Source: Apostichopus japonicus (taxonomy: Eukaryota; Echinodermata; Holothuroidea; Aspidochirotida; Stichopodidae). Taken from it: a DNA stretch of 64,000 nt. The notes beneath the pieces are model-generated. The model made no database searches. It saw only the letters and a program-made list of their open reading frames with translations, and was not told the DNA's origin. The stretch covers positions 26,600,960-26,664,959 of the forward strand of contig NC_092563.1 in the NCBI RefSeq assembly GCF_037975245.1. Direction: 5' to 3'. Made by a program: the position numbers and the translations under genes. Below, one piece after another: positions 11,401 through 23,371 of the stretch; within the stretch, counting starts at the first letter, position 1, and each line of letters starts with the position of its first letter.

Positions 11401-12243
11401 ATTAACTGATAAATTAATTAGGAAAAGATTAAAGAACAACCTTACCCTTGGGGCATCTCCAACAAAACAAAGTTTTGTTGACAAACATAGTTCCGGGTTG
11501 ACTGTTTCCTGGTCCTGATTCCTTCCTGATGGTGATTTTTAGTTGCGGCTGGGTTTTTTTGTCTCCACACAGTATTTTAAAAAGAAAATGCTCCCATCTG
11601 GTGAAAAGGAAATAACATATATAGTTTGGCGAAAGTCCTTAACGTAAAGTCACAAATAATGAAATAGTATTTGGCAACAGTTCCTTTACCTATTTAACCA
11701 CTTCTGGTCTCCATCCTCCAAATAGTATAATAGACAGCAGCAGAGAGTTTTGTCAAAGATGGTATGAATATAGATAATGGTGAAGCAGGCCTCCAGAAAA
11801 AGTTGGCAATAGGTGACTATAGCCACAAGCTAGACTTAAACAGGATGTGGCTGTGCATAATACACACAAAAAACTTTCCACACAGTAAAACAACTCATTA
11901 AAGAGGCCATGACACGAAAAATCCAACTCATCGAGAGTAACTTCCTCTGAATCTATGAGAAAATCTATTTTCAAAACTATCCTCAACACCTTGAAAACCT
12001 CAAGGACTAATTAGTAATTAACGTTTTAATATTCGCATCCGAAAATAGATATCTGAGAATGCGATTTCAATGATGACGTCATGTTAGGAACAAAAGTGCA
12101 AAGCCCATGCATGTATCGGATGCGCGACGATCATACCGTTCCATATACACGCACATTTACACTGAGAGAACAACCACTGTATTACGCTATATCGTTAGAA
12201 ATTTCAAGTTTGTTTTACAACTGTTGTAAACTATCCGAGAGAA

Positions 12244-12591
12244 ATGCCGGTCCGTTGTGTTGTTGGGGGCTGCATAAATATCATAACCCATGCAATTAGT
12301 CTTCATCCATGGCTGAAGGACGAAAAACACACGGCGATTATGACCAAGTTCGTGCACAACACCAGCGCCGATTTCACTGGGCCTAGCCAGTATGCAGCTC
12401 CGAATGAAGCGAACACTTCACGGAAGCATACTACGATCCCTCCTTTTTGTTATGATATAAAACAAATGGACTTTAACGTTCGACATAAAAGAGTCATTCT
12501 TCTGTCAAGTAATCCACAAAAAACTACTCTGAAGACCAGATCGGGGAACAGGAAACCTCCAATGGGGCAAGTGGCGATCCTTAGGAGGTAG
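12244..12591 (+). pseudogene. THAP-domain exon of a Kolobok-like transposase
   Basis: Starts MPVRCVVGGC and continues ISLHPWLKDEK and FTGPSQY, matching the start of THAP zinc fingers (Cys-x2-4-Cys, then the conserved Trp/Pro/Phe scaffold). The later Cys-x2-His half (normally LCSEHF) has decayed: after SQYAAP the reading becomes unrelated. THAP domains bind the transposon ends. It sits about 340 bp inside the left terminus of the TTAA-flanked element. The initiator context GAGAAATGC is plausible, but the finger would not fold as written. Confidence 0.55.
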
Positions 12592-14470
12592 CGCGCCGAG
12601 CCCTAGTAGTACTATAGTATTAGCGTTACTACACTGAAGTCGCAATAGACGAAGAGATTTTACTGTATCATCTAAATTAACACCCCCTTCATTGCTGTAT
12701 TGTATACTAATAAGCTATGAGGTTAGCTTCAGAAGCGATGGGTTACATCTTCTTGTGAACAAATCTCAGTGCCCCAATTTATTTCTGGAATATGCTGGAT
12801 CAGTTAGTTATAGCAATGATTTCTTATTCCTATTCCAGGAAAACCATTTTTTATGTTGTGGAGGGAGTGGGGGTATTGGGGATGGGTCAAAATAGGTATG
12901 TAAAAAGATTTTATTCCAAAGGGTGTTTAATTAAATCTCAAAGCGATTTATTTTAAAGTCACAGAGCCAAAAATTCACACAACATAGTTCAAGTGTTAAA
13001 TCATTGAACAAAATTTATTCAATATCAGTTCTAGACAGTCATTCTGGGCAATCTGAAATTACATTAACAACAATCATTGTATTATATGACATAAAAGTAA
13101 AACTGTACTTTCCATAAACATTATCATTCTTAAATTACACTAATGTAATTTGTGACATCAAAGGAGGTTAAAAGAAAACAACTTACATGAATTTTTTTGC
13201 TTTAAGCCTACAAAGCAGTTGCATGTCCATCGCTAACAATCGTTGTTGTGACAAATTAATTAGAATAATCCAGAAGCAAATACAATAAAGGGTTATTTAA
13301 ACCAAGAAACACTGCACGAAGTAACTCACATGCAAAAATGTTACCCAAGCACGACGACACGTACAACACAGATGGGCAATGTGAAACACAGCATCACACG
13401 CATTAAAACAATCGAAGACCAATAACAGGGTGTACTGCTGAGTTTTTGAAGAAAGACTACAAAACAAACCAACTGCTGCTGAAGAAACAAAGTCTAAACA
13501 TTCAAGAGTTCTGCTGCCTCCATTGGTCTTTATTATGACTTTTCTGTCAAATATCATTGGTGATATGGATATTTTGGCTTCCAGATTAAAGATACGAATC
13601 AAACGTCTGGGAGGTAAATGCCCCTAGAAAGGTCAATGCCCGTTCCTTTATGCACATATTATATGACATCACGGTCACGCCAATACTTGTGTCCAAATGC
13701 TTCAAAACATGCCTTTTCTTTCATTGTTGATGTTGGGTCTGGAAAATAACCTTTTCATCCTGAATTAAAAGTCTTGAATTTCAATATATCAACACTGAGG
13801 GAACCCTGACGGATTGATAATCCAACACAATCGTAGTTTAGAAAAGGTGTTTCTGGAGGAATTTCTCAACCAAGGCTTCCTATACAATGAGTTTTCTCCT
13901 GGCAACTTGAATCCAGTCTAAAGTAATGACCATTGGCTGGAAAATCACTTCTGATCCTTTGGACTGCACATGATGGTAGCAAAACCCTGACGTGTCTTGC
14001 TAGGAACCCCAAGTATCATTGAACCTGTTGACCGTAGGCTATGTATCTGTACTGCCTGGGAAAAAATTTATGAAAGTTCAAAATGTATTAATGTTGGCCC
14101 ATGATGTCCACAATAACAAGCAGGCATACAATGTACAGTTATGGTTACATTTGTTGTGATTCATTTTACACCTTCCATGTATCATGAAACATTCTTTTGT
14201 TTCAGAAAATTGATTTGCAAAACTCCAGGCCAAAGTACTAGCCAAGTAATAATGAGTATGAAATAACACATCTGCCTACCTAGCATGGCTGCATAATGCA
14301 ACTTACATCCCCGAGCCAAACTTTCAGTATGCAACCAACCCTACTAGTACTACACACTCTACATATGGGTTGTAAGTTACCGTAACACAACGCACAATAC
14401 GGTTTAGGGTGTTCCGCGAATTCCAACAACACATGCACAAAATGGACTGGATTTTGTTTTAAATGCTTCC

Positions 14471-14759
14471 TTAATAAATTCTTACCACGTTGTATGTTCC
14501 TTGCAATGGTTTCGAACTGATTTCTTCTTCGATATGTTGTGGAGCTTCAATTTCGGCTCGTTTAACAGGCTCGAACTGATACGGTTCTAACACCTCCGCT
14601 CCACCCTCAACGTTCGGTTCAATATTGGAATGATCATCGCCTTCACTCTCTGCTTCGAATATGAGAAAGGGCACTCTAATTATAGCCCAATTTCACTGCC
14701 TGGTGAAGAACCATTATCACTTTGAACTTCGCTTGCCGCAATTGGTTCTGGATCCGCCA
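14471..14759 (-). pseudogene. Acidic EPYQFEP-type exon, frameshifted
   Basis: On the minus strand an ATG at about 14759 opens MADPEPIAASEVQSDNGSS; after a frame change it continues EGDDHSNIEP and VEVLEPYQFEP-like sequence (written EVLEPYQFEP here), and ends at a GT splice-donor-like site. EPYxFEP leader segments precede Cys-rich P2X7-like zinc domains in multicopy invertebrate proteins; that link is from memory and the Cys-rich part is not seen here. It lies inside the right end of the Kolobok-like element and may be its second protein. Confidence 0.35.
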
Positions 14760-15399
14760 TTTTACATGAAATTTTGATTTGATATCGCACTTGTGATCGG
14801 TGTTCTGTTTAGTAACTACTAGTGGTATGTGTACTTGTCTACTGTGTACGTGAATGGGATGTTCGGAGGATCGTAAAGCAGGGACAACAAATGTGTTCAA
14901 AACGTGACGTCACATGACGTCATGCGAATCGGAAAATTTTCGAGTAAACAAAGTTTCAAACGCCGAAAAGGGTAAATTCATTCTCAATTTTCGACTTGAA
15001 AAATCAAGTTTTAAGCTGGCAGATTGGTTGATACATGTTCTAGAGAACATCCTTTGATGGATCCCAAAAATATAGGACTTTGAAATTTTCGTGTCATGGC
15101 CACTTTAATTTCAAAACTACAAATAGTAGTCTCCACTGCTTGGCAGATAGGAATGTTCTACTTGTACATGTACCACCAGGGAGGATTAAAATAGAGGTAC
15201 AGAGTAGCAACCAATCTGACCAATCAGGAGATGGCAACATCCTGTCTTTTCTCATAAGCTCTTGCCACTTGTCAACTAGCACTGTTATTACATTAATATG
15301 TTGACACTGCATATTCAGTAGCAAGGAAACTTGTTGCCAGGGCTGGTGACAAATCTAATCATGGAGGTACGATCTAACATGGAGGTAAAATAAACACAA

Positions 15400-15600
15400 G
15401 AAGAAACTGGGAGGGCTTGTTTTAGCACCAGAGTACAAATGAAACAAAAGGTGCCTTGTTCACCACACCTGCTATGTTATTACATGTTTATAGCTCCATG
15501 GTCAGATCATGGAGCTATACCCAGGTTTATAGCTCCATGGTCAGATAATCTTAATTAAAAACAGCTGTGTCTATAATTTACATCAGGGCATTGATTTATA
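15400..15600 (-). repeat. Inverted copy of the 4.2 kb dispersed repeat with hairpin insert
   Basis: Reverse complement of about 4190-4330. Around 15487-15551 it holds two copies of TTTATAGCTCCATGGTCAGAT, one facing the other (ATAGCTCCATG…CATGGAGCTAT), which the 4.2 kb copy lacks. It forms a strong small hairpin. Confidence 0.5.
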
Positions 15601-15872
15601 ATGTTATTTATGACTGCCAAACGTTGTATTTGTTCATAGGTCTGTTTAAAAATGGTAAACATTACAACTGCAAAAAGACTTCTCATCATTTACTACAGTA
15701 GTTGTGGACAGGGTGAGGGTACACTCATTAGTTCCCTGTGTATTTGAAAGTAGCAGGAGTGCAAAAATTAAGTTTAACACACAATTTCCACACAGCTGAA
15801 GTTTCTTTTGAATAGATATTATAGAAGGCTCTACATCCAGAAATTAAAAGTCCACATATTGCATAATAATAC

Positions 15873-15899
15873 CAGGGAGTTGTTATGGACAACTCCCTG
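15873..15899. repeat. Palindromic micro-insertion
   Basis: A 27 bp near-perfect palindrome made of CAGGGAGTTGTTATGG and the complementary CAACTCCCTG. Same motif as at 10236 and 26617. No clear target duplication here. Confidence 0.45.
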
Positions 15900-16290
15900 C
15901 TTGCACTTTGGCACTGTCAATCTGAAATACGATTCTATCACCCATGTAAATTGCTGAAACGACATTTTGTGCTCTATCAATCCTTCCAAATTTGCCATCC
16001 CAATAAAAAAGCTTTATGGACAGTGAACCTGCTCAAATCACTACAAATTAATTCAAACCCTATATATCTTGCTATGCTCTTTGCCCTGACCCATCAACCA
16101 TCCTAGATGTATATAAAATATTTAAAAAATCCATTTTAGAGTCTATGTAATTGCCAAACAAGTTCTGTTTTACAAATGTAAAGAAGCAAACCTTGTCCAA
16201 ACATTTGTGGGTGTAACATATTGTACTCATTCTACAGTATTGTAGTTTACATTGCCCTTTAGCAACCACCACAATATGTCCTGTTATTGT

Positions 16291-17094
16291 GGGGTCAGCC
16301 CGATATTCATAAGGACCATTAGTCATAAGGGTCATTGTTCATAAGGTTCGTCATTCATAACGTGCATTATTTCAAAAAAAATGTTTGTTATCCATAATCA
16401 GAAAAAAGATTCTTTATTCATAATAAAAGGGGGTCATCATTCATAAGGTCCGTTATTCATAATCGGAAAAAAGCTTCGATATTCATAATCGGAAAAAAGG
16501 TTCGATATATATTCATAATGCAAAAAAGGTCCGTTTTTCATAATCGGAAAGAAGGTTCAATATTCATAATAGCAAAAAAGGTCTGTTATTCATAATCAGA
16601 AAAAAAGTTCGATGTTCATAATTTCGCAAAAAAAAAATCTGTTTTTCATAATCGGAAAAAGATCCAGTATTAATACAGTACAATAATAGCAACAAAAAAG
16701 CAGGGCGGAGCAAACTTTTGGGCAGTGGGATGCTGGGGCACCGGGCGTGATGACCCTGCGATTATAGCTAACCTTATTTCTAGCAGATTATGGGTAACAA
16801 ACCTATTTGCCAATTATGAAAAACGAACCTTCTTTTCAATTATGAATAAGGAACCTTTTTTTGGATTATAAATTCTGAACCTTTTTTTGGATTATGAATT
16901 CTGAACCTTTTTTTCAATTATGAATAACAAAACTTTTTTTCAATTATGTATATAATGAAACTTATGACTAAAGAACCGTTTTTCTAGTTATGGATAACGA
17001 ACCTTATGAACAATAAACCTTATGACTAACGAACCTTATGTTATGACCAATGAACCTTATGAGTAACGGACCTTATGAATATTGAGCTGCTCCC
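16291..17094. mobile_element. Foldback element built of ~27 bp repeats
   Basis: The left half repeats TTCATAATCGGAAAAAAGG-type units, and the right half (from about 16790) repeats the inverted form CCTTTTTTCAATTATGAA. Ends are GGGGTCAGCCCGATATTC and its inverted partner (GAATATTGAGCTGCTCCC). A perfect 8 bp duplication, GTTATTGT, flanks both sides (16283-16290 and 17095-17102), proving transposition. No coding capacity. The unique centre is about 16670-16790. Confidence 0.75.
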
Positions 17095-17529
17095 GTTATT
17101 GTAACCAGTGCTGTAGTTAAAAACAATGAGTGTGTATACTGTAATGAGACACTCTGAATACAGAAGTCAAAGCTATAACAACTCCTCTTTGCATCATCTC
17201 TTGTATATTAATGATCATCAAGAATGTTACAGTGGGATGGTTTCTAAATTCTAGGTATGAAATTGCACCTTATACATTCAGTGTGAGTATATGCCTTCAC
17301 TAGCTTGCTTCATAAATAGCAAAATGCAAGGACACCTACCAGTGGCCCTATGGTGGGCCCGTGGACCCCATGTTGCAATGGCTTTAGCATTTCATGCTTG
17401 TGCTGGAACCTGCAGCATAAGATGGCATCACCAAAGTTATGCATGCCCCAAATAGGACTCAAAATTTTGTGTCCTGCCGTGCTTCAAAATGTCTTGCAGC
17501 ACCACTGGTCGCTACTAGTTTCTTTGTAA

Positions 17530-18400
17530 TATTATAAAAGAGAGCATTTTACCATTATCTCCCATTCCCCTAATTAGTGTTCACCTTTATAATCTCTTAG
17601 AGCCTAGGAGTCAGGAAATCCTCCTACATCACACTTCCCAGAAAGATTACTAATTAATAGTTTCTATTTACAAGCCAACAATAAATATAATAACATCCTT
17701 TACAACCTCTATAAGTCCCAGTAGAACACTTTCACCTCCACACTAACTCTCTACAACAGAAGCCTTACATTTGTCTGTGCACCTAATATCAGATCTCTAC
17801 CAATATTAAAGTAACCTTCTGTATGATGTCATTGCCAATTATGTCATAGTGTGGTCATTTTATAATTTATAGCTTAACATCTGTATACTAGAAAGGTAAA
17901 TATGTGGACAGAATAACTTCCTGTCCCGTCCTCTGTACTCCATTAAAGAGTTTAGATGTAACTTTCACCAATTGTAATCAACTTTGTGATTCAACCTGCA
18001 GGAGATTATTTTCCCCTGACAACTGCACTCATTGTATTCAGTAGATATCTAGCCATTTGAAGATCTAATTAATATACTGTTACTATAGCCTCTCTTTGAC
18101 CCTCCACTGTTTATCTCCTACCTCTTCTCTTGCCCTGTTTGTTTGTTTCTTTCTTCTCTCCATCCCTTGTCTACTAATCCCCTTACATCTATCTCTTTGT
18201 ATTCACCATGCTCATTAACCTGTCTGTATTCTGTGCATGTTTTTGTCCTGTCTGTTACTGTTTCTTGTCATTTAGCCTTTGAAGAAGGCCACCGGTCCTG
18301 CTAGGATTGAAACATCAGGCCAACTTACTTTTACACATTAATATACTGTTTAACTCAACTACTTGTTCATGTCCTTACTTCTTGGTCACATATATACCAA
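17530..18400 (+). repeat. Dispersed repeat, copy 2, interrupted
   Basis: Homologous to 10780-11400. It is split by the Penelope-like insert at 18082-18336; sequence on the far side continues in register with copy 1 (CTGTTTAA, then the TTGGTCACATA region). Confidence 0.5.
18082..18336 (+). mobile_element. Penelope-like 3' tail with 14 bp target duplication
   Basis: A 255 bp insert bounded by ATTAATATACTGTT at 18068-18081 and again at 18337-18350. It ends with GAAGAAGGCCACCGG…GAAACATCAGGCC, the typical tail of Penelope-like and related retroelements. The 10.8 kb copy of the host repeat shows the near-empty site. Confidence 0.6.
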
Positions 18401-19069
18401 TGTGACAATATAAGTGATTCAAATTGCTATGGTACAGAGATATTTCTTTTTCTTTCATAAAATCTAAATATGTACATGTATGGAATTTTGTTTAGGTTTT
18501 TGTTTTGTATGTGTGTGTGCTTGTGTGTTGAATATTGTCACATTTATCAGAAAATGTGTATTATGCCAATGGGATCAGTTTTGGCTATAGAGTCACGGCA
18601 ATTTGTACCAATTGAATTCCACACTTAACAATATATGATATTTTTGAAATGTGAAGACACTGTAAGCTCTCTAGGCATGTAAGACTCATTTTGATTGGCT
18701 AGAATCTTTTTCCATCTTTTGTCAATATTAGCAACTGTATTTGAGAGACTGTTTTTCCCTAAATGGCAATTAATCAACTGAGTACTATAGTGTTATATAC
18801 ATCCATGCACAAGGTGGTTAACAACAAATGATATGTACCCACCTTACAGAAAAATTTAAGAATGACTGCACTGGCAGCTAGACACTTTCAGTTCTATATA
18901 GTATAGACTAGCATACATACAGACCTGCAAGTTCACTGTGTTACTATGAATAGCTATCAAAGACATTTATTATGGGAATAGTAGGCCAGTCATAAATAAA
19001 GTAATTATAGCATAACTATCGCAAATTCAGAAATAATATGAATGATGAAAAAACAAGGGGATTGATTCT
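18400..19069. other. No recognisable features
   Basis: AT-rich sequence without open frames of note, inverted repeats or tandem arrays that I could see. Confidence 0.4.
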
Positions 19070-19600
19070 TTAGGTAGCCGTCCAGACCTAGTACGAATCA
19101 GCAGGGAGAGACTGGATGCAACGCCTTCGCACTATTCAACCTCATGGGCTCAACATTCTAGTAGGACATGACTAACCTTTATTCGTCTCCTCCCCACCCC
19201 CTTCCATCTCCCTTTTTTTCCTCTCGTTTTTCCTCTGTCACCCTAGCTGTTCTCGTAGCTCTCTTCCACCTTTTTTTCTCCACACTTTTCTGTCTTTGTC
19301 CTCCAGTTTACTCCCTACCCTCTCCCCTTAACCCTCTCTTTGTCCCTCTACAGTTTATCTCCTACTTCTTCTCTTCTCCCTGTTGGTTTCTTTCTTCTCT
19401 CCTCTCCTCTCCATCCCTTGTCTACTAACCCTCTTAAATTTTTCTCTTTTGTGTTCACCATGCTCATTAACCTGTTTGTGCTCTTTGTATACATGTATTG
19501 TCCCTTCTGTTACTGTAACTTGACATTCAGCCTCTGATTCTGAAGAAGATCCTGCTAGGATGGAAACTTCAGGCCCTCTTACTTTTACACATTCTCTTAC
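19070..19600 (+). mobile_element. Penelope-like element 3' fragment
   Basis: A remnant frame reads GRDWMQRLRTIQPHGLN, comparable to the R-x-x-W-x-x-x-L-x-T-x-x-P-x-GLN end of Penelope-like GIY-YIG regions. It is followed by a pyrimidine-rich 3' region homologous to 18090-18336 and the GAAGAAGATCCTGCTAGGATGGAAACTTCAGG tail region. The pyrimidine-rich open frame at 19168-19428 is part of this untranslated tail, not a gene. Confidence 0.45.
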
Positions 19601-20706
19601 ACATTCTGTTTAGTGGATAAGCAGTTTGCTAACAGTTTTTTTTTTTTAAGTATAATCCTATAATAATTTGAACACTGTAGGGATATTGCAGAACTGATGC
19701 TGCTCAAATAATATTGAAGCCTTCAGTGCATTGTTATCTGTTTCACCAATTTCAAGTCTCAGCTAGTTCTAGTAATAGGTGAAGTCCTCGGAGCAAATTG
19801 CCCTTCCTCAGTGCCCTACCCTCATCCTCCTGATCCTCAAGCAACAGTAATTTCTGTGCCAATTTAAAATTTTCATAATTATCAATATTATTTTATTACG
19901 TTTCGGAAAAGCATATAAAATAGATAATTAACTCACCCAATTTAGTCCGCTAGCTGGCATAGTTCATGTCCCGTGCAAAAATGGGATGAAATTTGTCCTT
20001 TATTACAAAATAAAAACAGCCTGGAGCAGTTCCACCATAGTTATCCACGAATGGGTGCACGTTCTTGAATCAATACGTAGAACAGAAAGAACCAATTCGA
20101 AACGCTGAAGTCGAATGCATGAGCTGAGAGAGGTACGTGGGTGTTGTCTCAGTGTAAGGGAGTGAATGTGAAATTATAGAAATATAACGAAGGAAACGTT
20201 TCTTCTACGATTTTTTTTCCCCGGACAAAACGTTTTCGTGACGATCCGGCCGCGAGATTTTTTTCCCAGCGCGGTAAAGGCCATCATTTGCATACCTCGC
20301 TTCTCATTGGCTGGATGCACTGAATCGCTCATCACATACCACATTTCACAAGGCCACTTTGCTACACTCAAATAAAAAGAAAACAGTCCAGCAGCAGAAT
20401 GTACAATGGTACGCGTTTGAGTAGAGTTATTTTATTTGTCGGTGTGTTATGCCACGGGTGTAGAGGGTCTGTGGTTATGTATCGCACAACTCTGTTGCTG
20501 TAAATTTAAAGAAGTTAAATCAAACCGAAACAGTTTGAAGATGATACAAAAAATCACCATAAAATATAAACGTAATAAAATTTCTGTGTTCAATAACTAT
20601 AATCCACAGTGGCAGTGGTACTATATATATACTAACATGCATGACTAAATACTAGGCCTATATCTTTCGTATTATATTATCTGAAAACCGTGCCAAAGGG
20701 TCATAA
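19601..20706. other. Intergenic, no supported gene
   Basis: Only short chance frames. Small local repeats; nothing with family resemblance. Confidence 0.4.
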
Positions 20707-21074
20707 CAAGGGCGTAGGAACCGGGGGGCTGGGGGGCGCCAGCCCCCCCCAGTGAAAAATGTGGAGGGGCGGAAGTATCATTCCGCCCCCCCGCTTCGCA
20801 GGTCAGAAAACCCCTTTTTCATTTCCAAATGAGAAAAAAAATCTCATTTGGAGCACGAAATTGCATCTAAGGCCTGGTGAAAATACAAAATTAAGTTTAC
20901 AAAATGGAGTGGGTGGGTTGAAGTGTGCTATATTGCACCAAATTGCATCTGAGGCTACCTGGAAATGCAAAAAATTCTAAAGGGGAGGGGGACACCCCCT
21001 CCCCTTAGACCCCTCCCCCAGGCCGGCCATCAGTCTTCAGCCCCCCCACTCAAAAGTACCTTCCTACGCCACTG
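20707..21074 (+). mobile_element. hAT-like non-autonomous element, copy 1
   Basis: Ends CAAGGGCGTAGGAACC and, inverted, CAGTGGCGTAGGAAGG. A perfect 8 bp target duplication GGTCATAA occurs at 20699-20706 and 21075-21082. The interior is G/C-run rich and shared with 21850-22217 and 28390-28716. The 8 bp duplication and CAxxGGCG-type ends fit the hAT superfamily. No coding frame. Confidence 0.75.
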
Positions 21075-21849
21075 GGTCATAATAAACCGTTTCAAAGGGT
21101 CATTATTTTGAAATTCAAATCATGTCTATGCTCAAAATTAAGAGTCTATCAGTTTAAAGTTTAAAAGCATCTCAAGTAAAAAGTCAACCAGAAACGGCCA
21201 AGCTGTCCAATGTTTCTAAGCAGTTTTGAAGCAATTAAACGCCTGGTACGTATCTGCGTACATTGCCATCGCTGTACTCTGTACAGCAAGTTCCACCATC
21301 ACTTAATTGTCAAAACTAACTTATTCGATTTATTGGCTTTTCAGGTTAAGATCGATCATCAATTTAAGTAATCATTACCTTCAAAGACGGACAGTCATCT
21401 ACAATGAGACGTGTACACTCAAAGTACATGGTCGCAGTATTGTTTTACGAACTTATGGATGTAAATGTACACAAACAAGTTCGCGCAAAAGCAAAGAAAA
21501 AACATTTTCACAATTTGTTTAACAATGTTGTCTCAAGACAGGCCATCAGTCTCAAATCGTGGGAGAATCGACATATCACAATACCGATTTAAATAGCTCC
21601 AAAATTACCAAGCTAGCAAGAGTGTTCATCATGATTATGTTCATGGTAATTATGGACAATTATACTTGCCAAAAGATTTCGGTGTAATAATAAGGCTGCG
21701 AAACTGATATGTCAATGAGGTGAATCCCTCGATGCAAACTGGGCTAGTCTAGTCAAACACGTGGAGCTATCCAAATACACAAATGCATGTTTACTATAGT
21801 GTACAGTATGTACACAGATGCAAGTAACTACTCCAGTTACACCATATAC

Positions 21850-22217
21850 CAAGGGCGTAGGAACCGGGGGGGGGGGGCTGGGGGGCGCCAGCCCCCCAGT
21901 GAAAAATATGGGGGGCGGAAGTATCGTTCCGCCCCCCCCCGCTCCGCAAGTCAGAAAACCCCTTTTTCATTTCCAAATGAGAAAAAATCTCATTTGAAGC
22001 ACCAAATTGCATCTAAGGCCAGGTGAAAATGCAAAATTCTTTACAAAATGGAGTGGGTGTTGAAGTGTGCTATATTGCACCAAATTGCATCTGAGGCCAC
22101 CTGGAAATGCAAAAAAAATTCCAAAGGGGAGGGGGACACCCTCTCCCCTTAGACCCCTCCCCCAGGCCGGCCATCAGTCTTCAGCCCCCCACTCAAAAGT
22201 ACCTTCCTACGCCACTG
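21850..22217 (+). mobile_element. hAT-like non-autonomous element, copy 2
   Basis: Same family and orientation as copy 1, with target duplication CCATATAC at 21842-21849 and 22218-22225. Length is 368 bp, as in copy 1. Confidence 0.75.
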
Positions 22218-22539
22218 CCATATACAAAGATGATACTGTTCTGCAGTGATGCCTACTGTACAAGGTTCTGTTATACTGTAGCCAGGCGCAACCATCGGTT
22301 GGCGCGGAGCGTACAAGAAAATTTTGGGTTTTTCAAACCCCCAGATGGCCGGAAACGGCACTTCCCGAGTGTTTTATGCTGCGAATACCTAGCTCTAAAA
22401 TATGGGTCTCAAGCCTGCAATTTCTCAGATTGCACGTAAAAGTCTGTAAAAACATTGTAATTTGTATATTCGATGGTGTTTTAAGAGAGTAGCTATTACT
22501 CGTAGTGTACTCGCAAAGACGTTATTGAGTGTAGTAACT

Positions 22540-22939
22540 TAGTGGCGGAGCTAGGGGTATTGGTCAGGGGGGGCAAGAATGGTCTGTAGGGGCGCTTTTG
22601 ACACTATCTAAGCGGAGCGCCACCACAGGTTGGCGCGGAGCGTACAGAAAATTTTTGAGTAAAGTTACTCCCTAGATTGCAGGAAATGACCCTTTCCGGG
22701 CCTTGCTAATTTGCAGATAAACGGAGAATAAATAGGTGTCGTCGCCATTTTGTGGGAAAATTACACCAACATAATATGACAAATGTCAATAGGTATATGA
22801 GAGCGCATTAAATAGTCAATAATTGCGAATAAGTTCAAAGTAGTGAAAAGCTGAAAAGGGCGCCAGCAGTCCATTTGAGTCCGTCAGGAGGGGGGGGGGG
22901 ATCCGCCCCCTGACTGTATATATGGACGCTCCGCCACTA
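22540..22939. mobile_element. hAT-like non-autonomous element, second family
   Basis: Ends TAGTGGCGGAGCTAGG and, inverted, TAGTGGCGGAGCGTCC. Flanks share AGTAA, a decayed target duplication. An internal phrase GGTTGGCGCGGAGCGTACA also occurs just upstream at about 22297, suggesting an older fragment of the same family there. Confidence 0.55.
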
Positions 22940-23219
22940 AGTAAGGGGATGTTGGAGAACTGGCTGAAATGAGGCAAGTCATTGGCCTAAGACGAAGTTG
23001 TGTACGTTACGCTTACCGGTACTCACACTCACTGCTTCCACTTTTCACGGGGAGTGAAGACGCGGTTGGGGTGACAATGTGGTCTATAGCCAGGGGACGG
23101 GCCGAGGGACCAGGGTCCCCCAGCAATTACTAAAATTATTACACCTATATAGTATACGTGTGCATCGGACAGATCGACAAGTATGCATTGAAAAATGGGC
23201 AGATGCACGTTTCGGAGCC

Positions 23220-23330
23220 TTGGTAAATATTGGGGGGGGGCTTATCATGCATTTGCCCCCTCAACTTTTTCATTGGGGGGGCTGAGCCCCCCCCAAGCCC
23301 CCCCCCCCCCCCCCGGTTCCGCCGCCACTG
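23220..23330. mobile_element. Truncated G/C-run element fragment
   Basis: Ends CGGTTCCGCCGCCACTG, like the terminus of the hAT-like families nearby, but the left end is missing. Long G and C runs make the boundaries uncertain. Confidence 0.3.
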
Positions 23331-23371
23331 ACTGTAGCTATATATACCTACCCATGGGGTATTATCAATTA

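Larger units (their letters stand above)
11902..15104. mobile_element. Kolobok-type DNA transposon, degenerate
   Basis: The ends read AGAGGCCATGACACGAAAA and, inverted, AGTGGCCATGACACGAAAA. Both are flanked exactly by TTAA (11898-11901 and 15105-15108), the target duplication of Kolobok and piggyBac elements. Inside, near the left end, is a THAP-domain exon on the plus strand; Kolobok transposases are known to carry THAP domains. Near the right end a minus-strand exon encodes an acidic EPYQFEP protein start. I could not find an intact transposase catalytic region between them, so it is probably dead or non-autonomous. Confidence 0.6.

Noticed and set aside
16291-17094. CRISPR-like array of regularly spaced repeats
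   Set aside because: Units are adjacent and degenerate, inverted in the second half, and flanked by a transposon target duplication in animal DNA.
19168-19537. Ser/Pro/Phe-rich frames
   Set aside because: Pyrimidine-rich 3' region of a Penelope-like element, homologous to non-coding 18090-18336.
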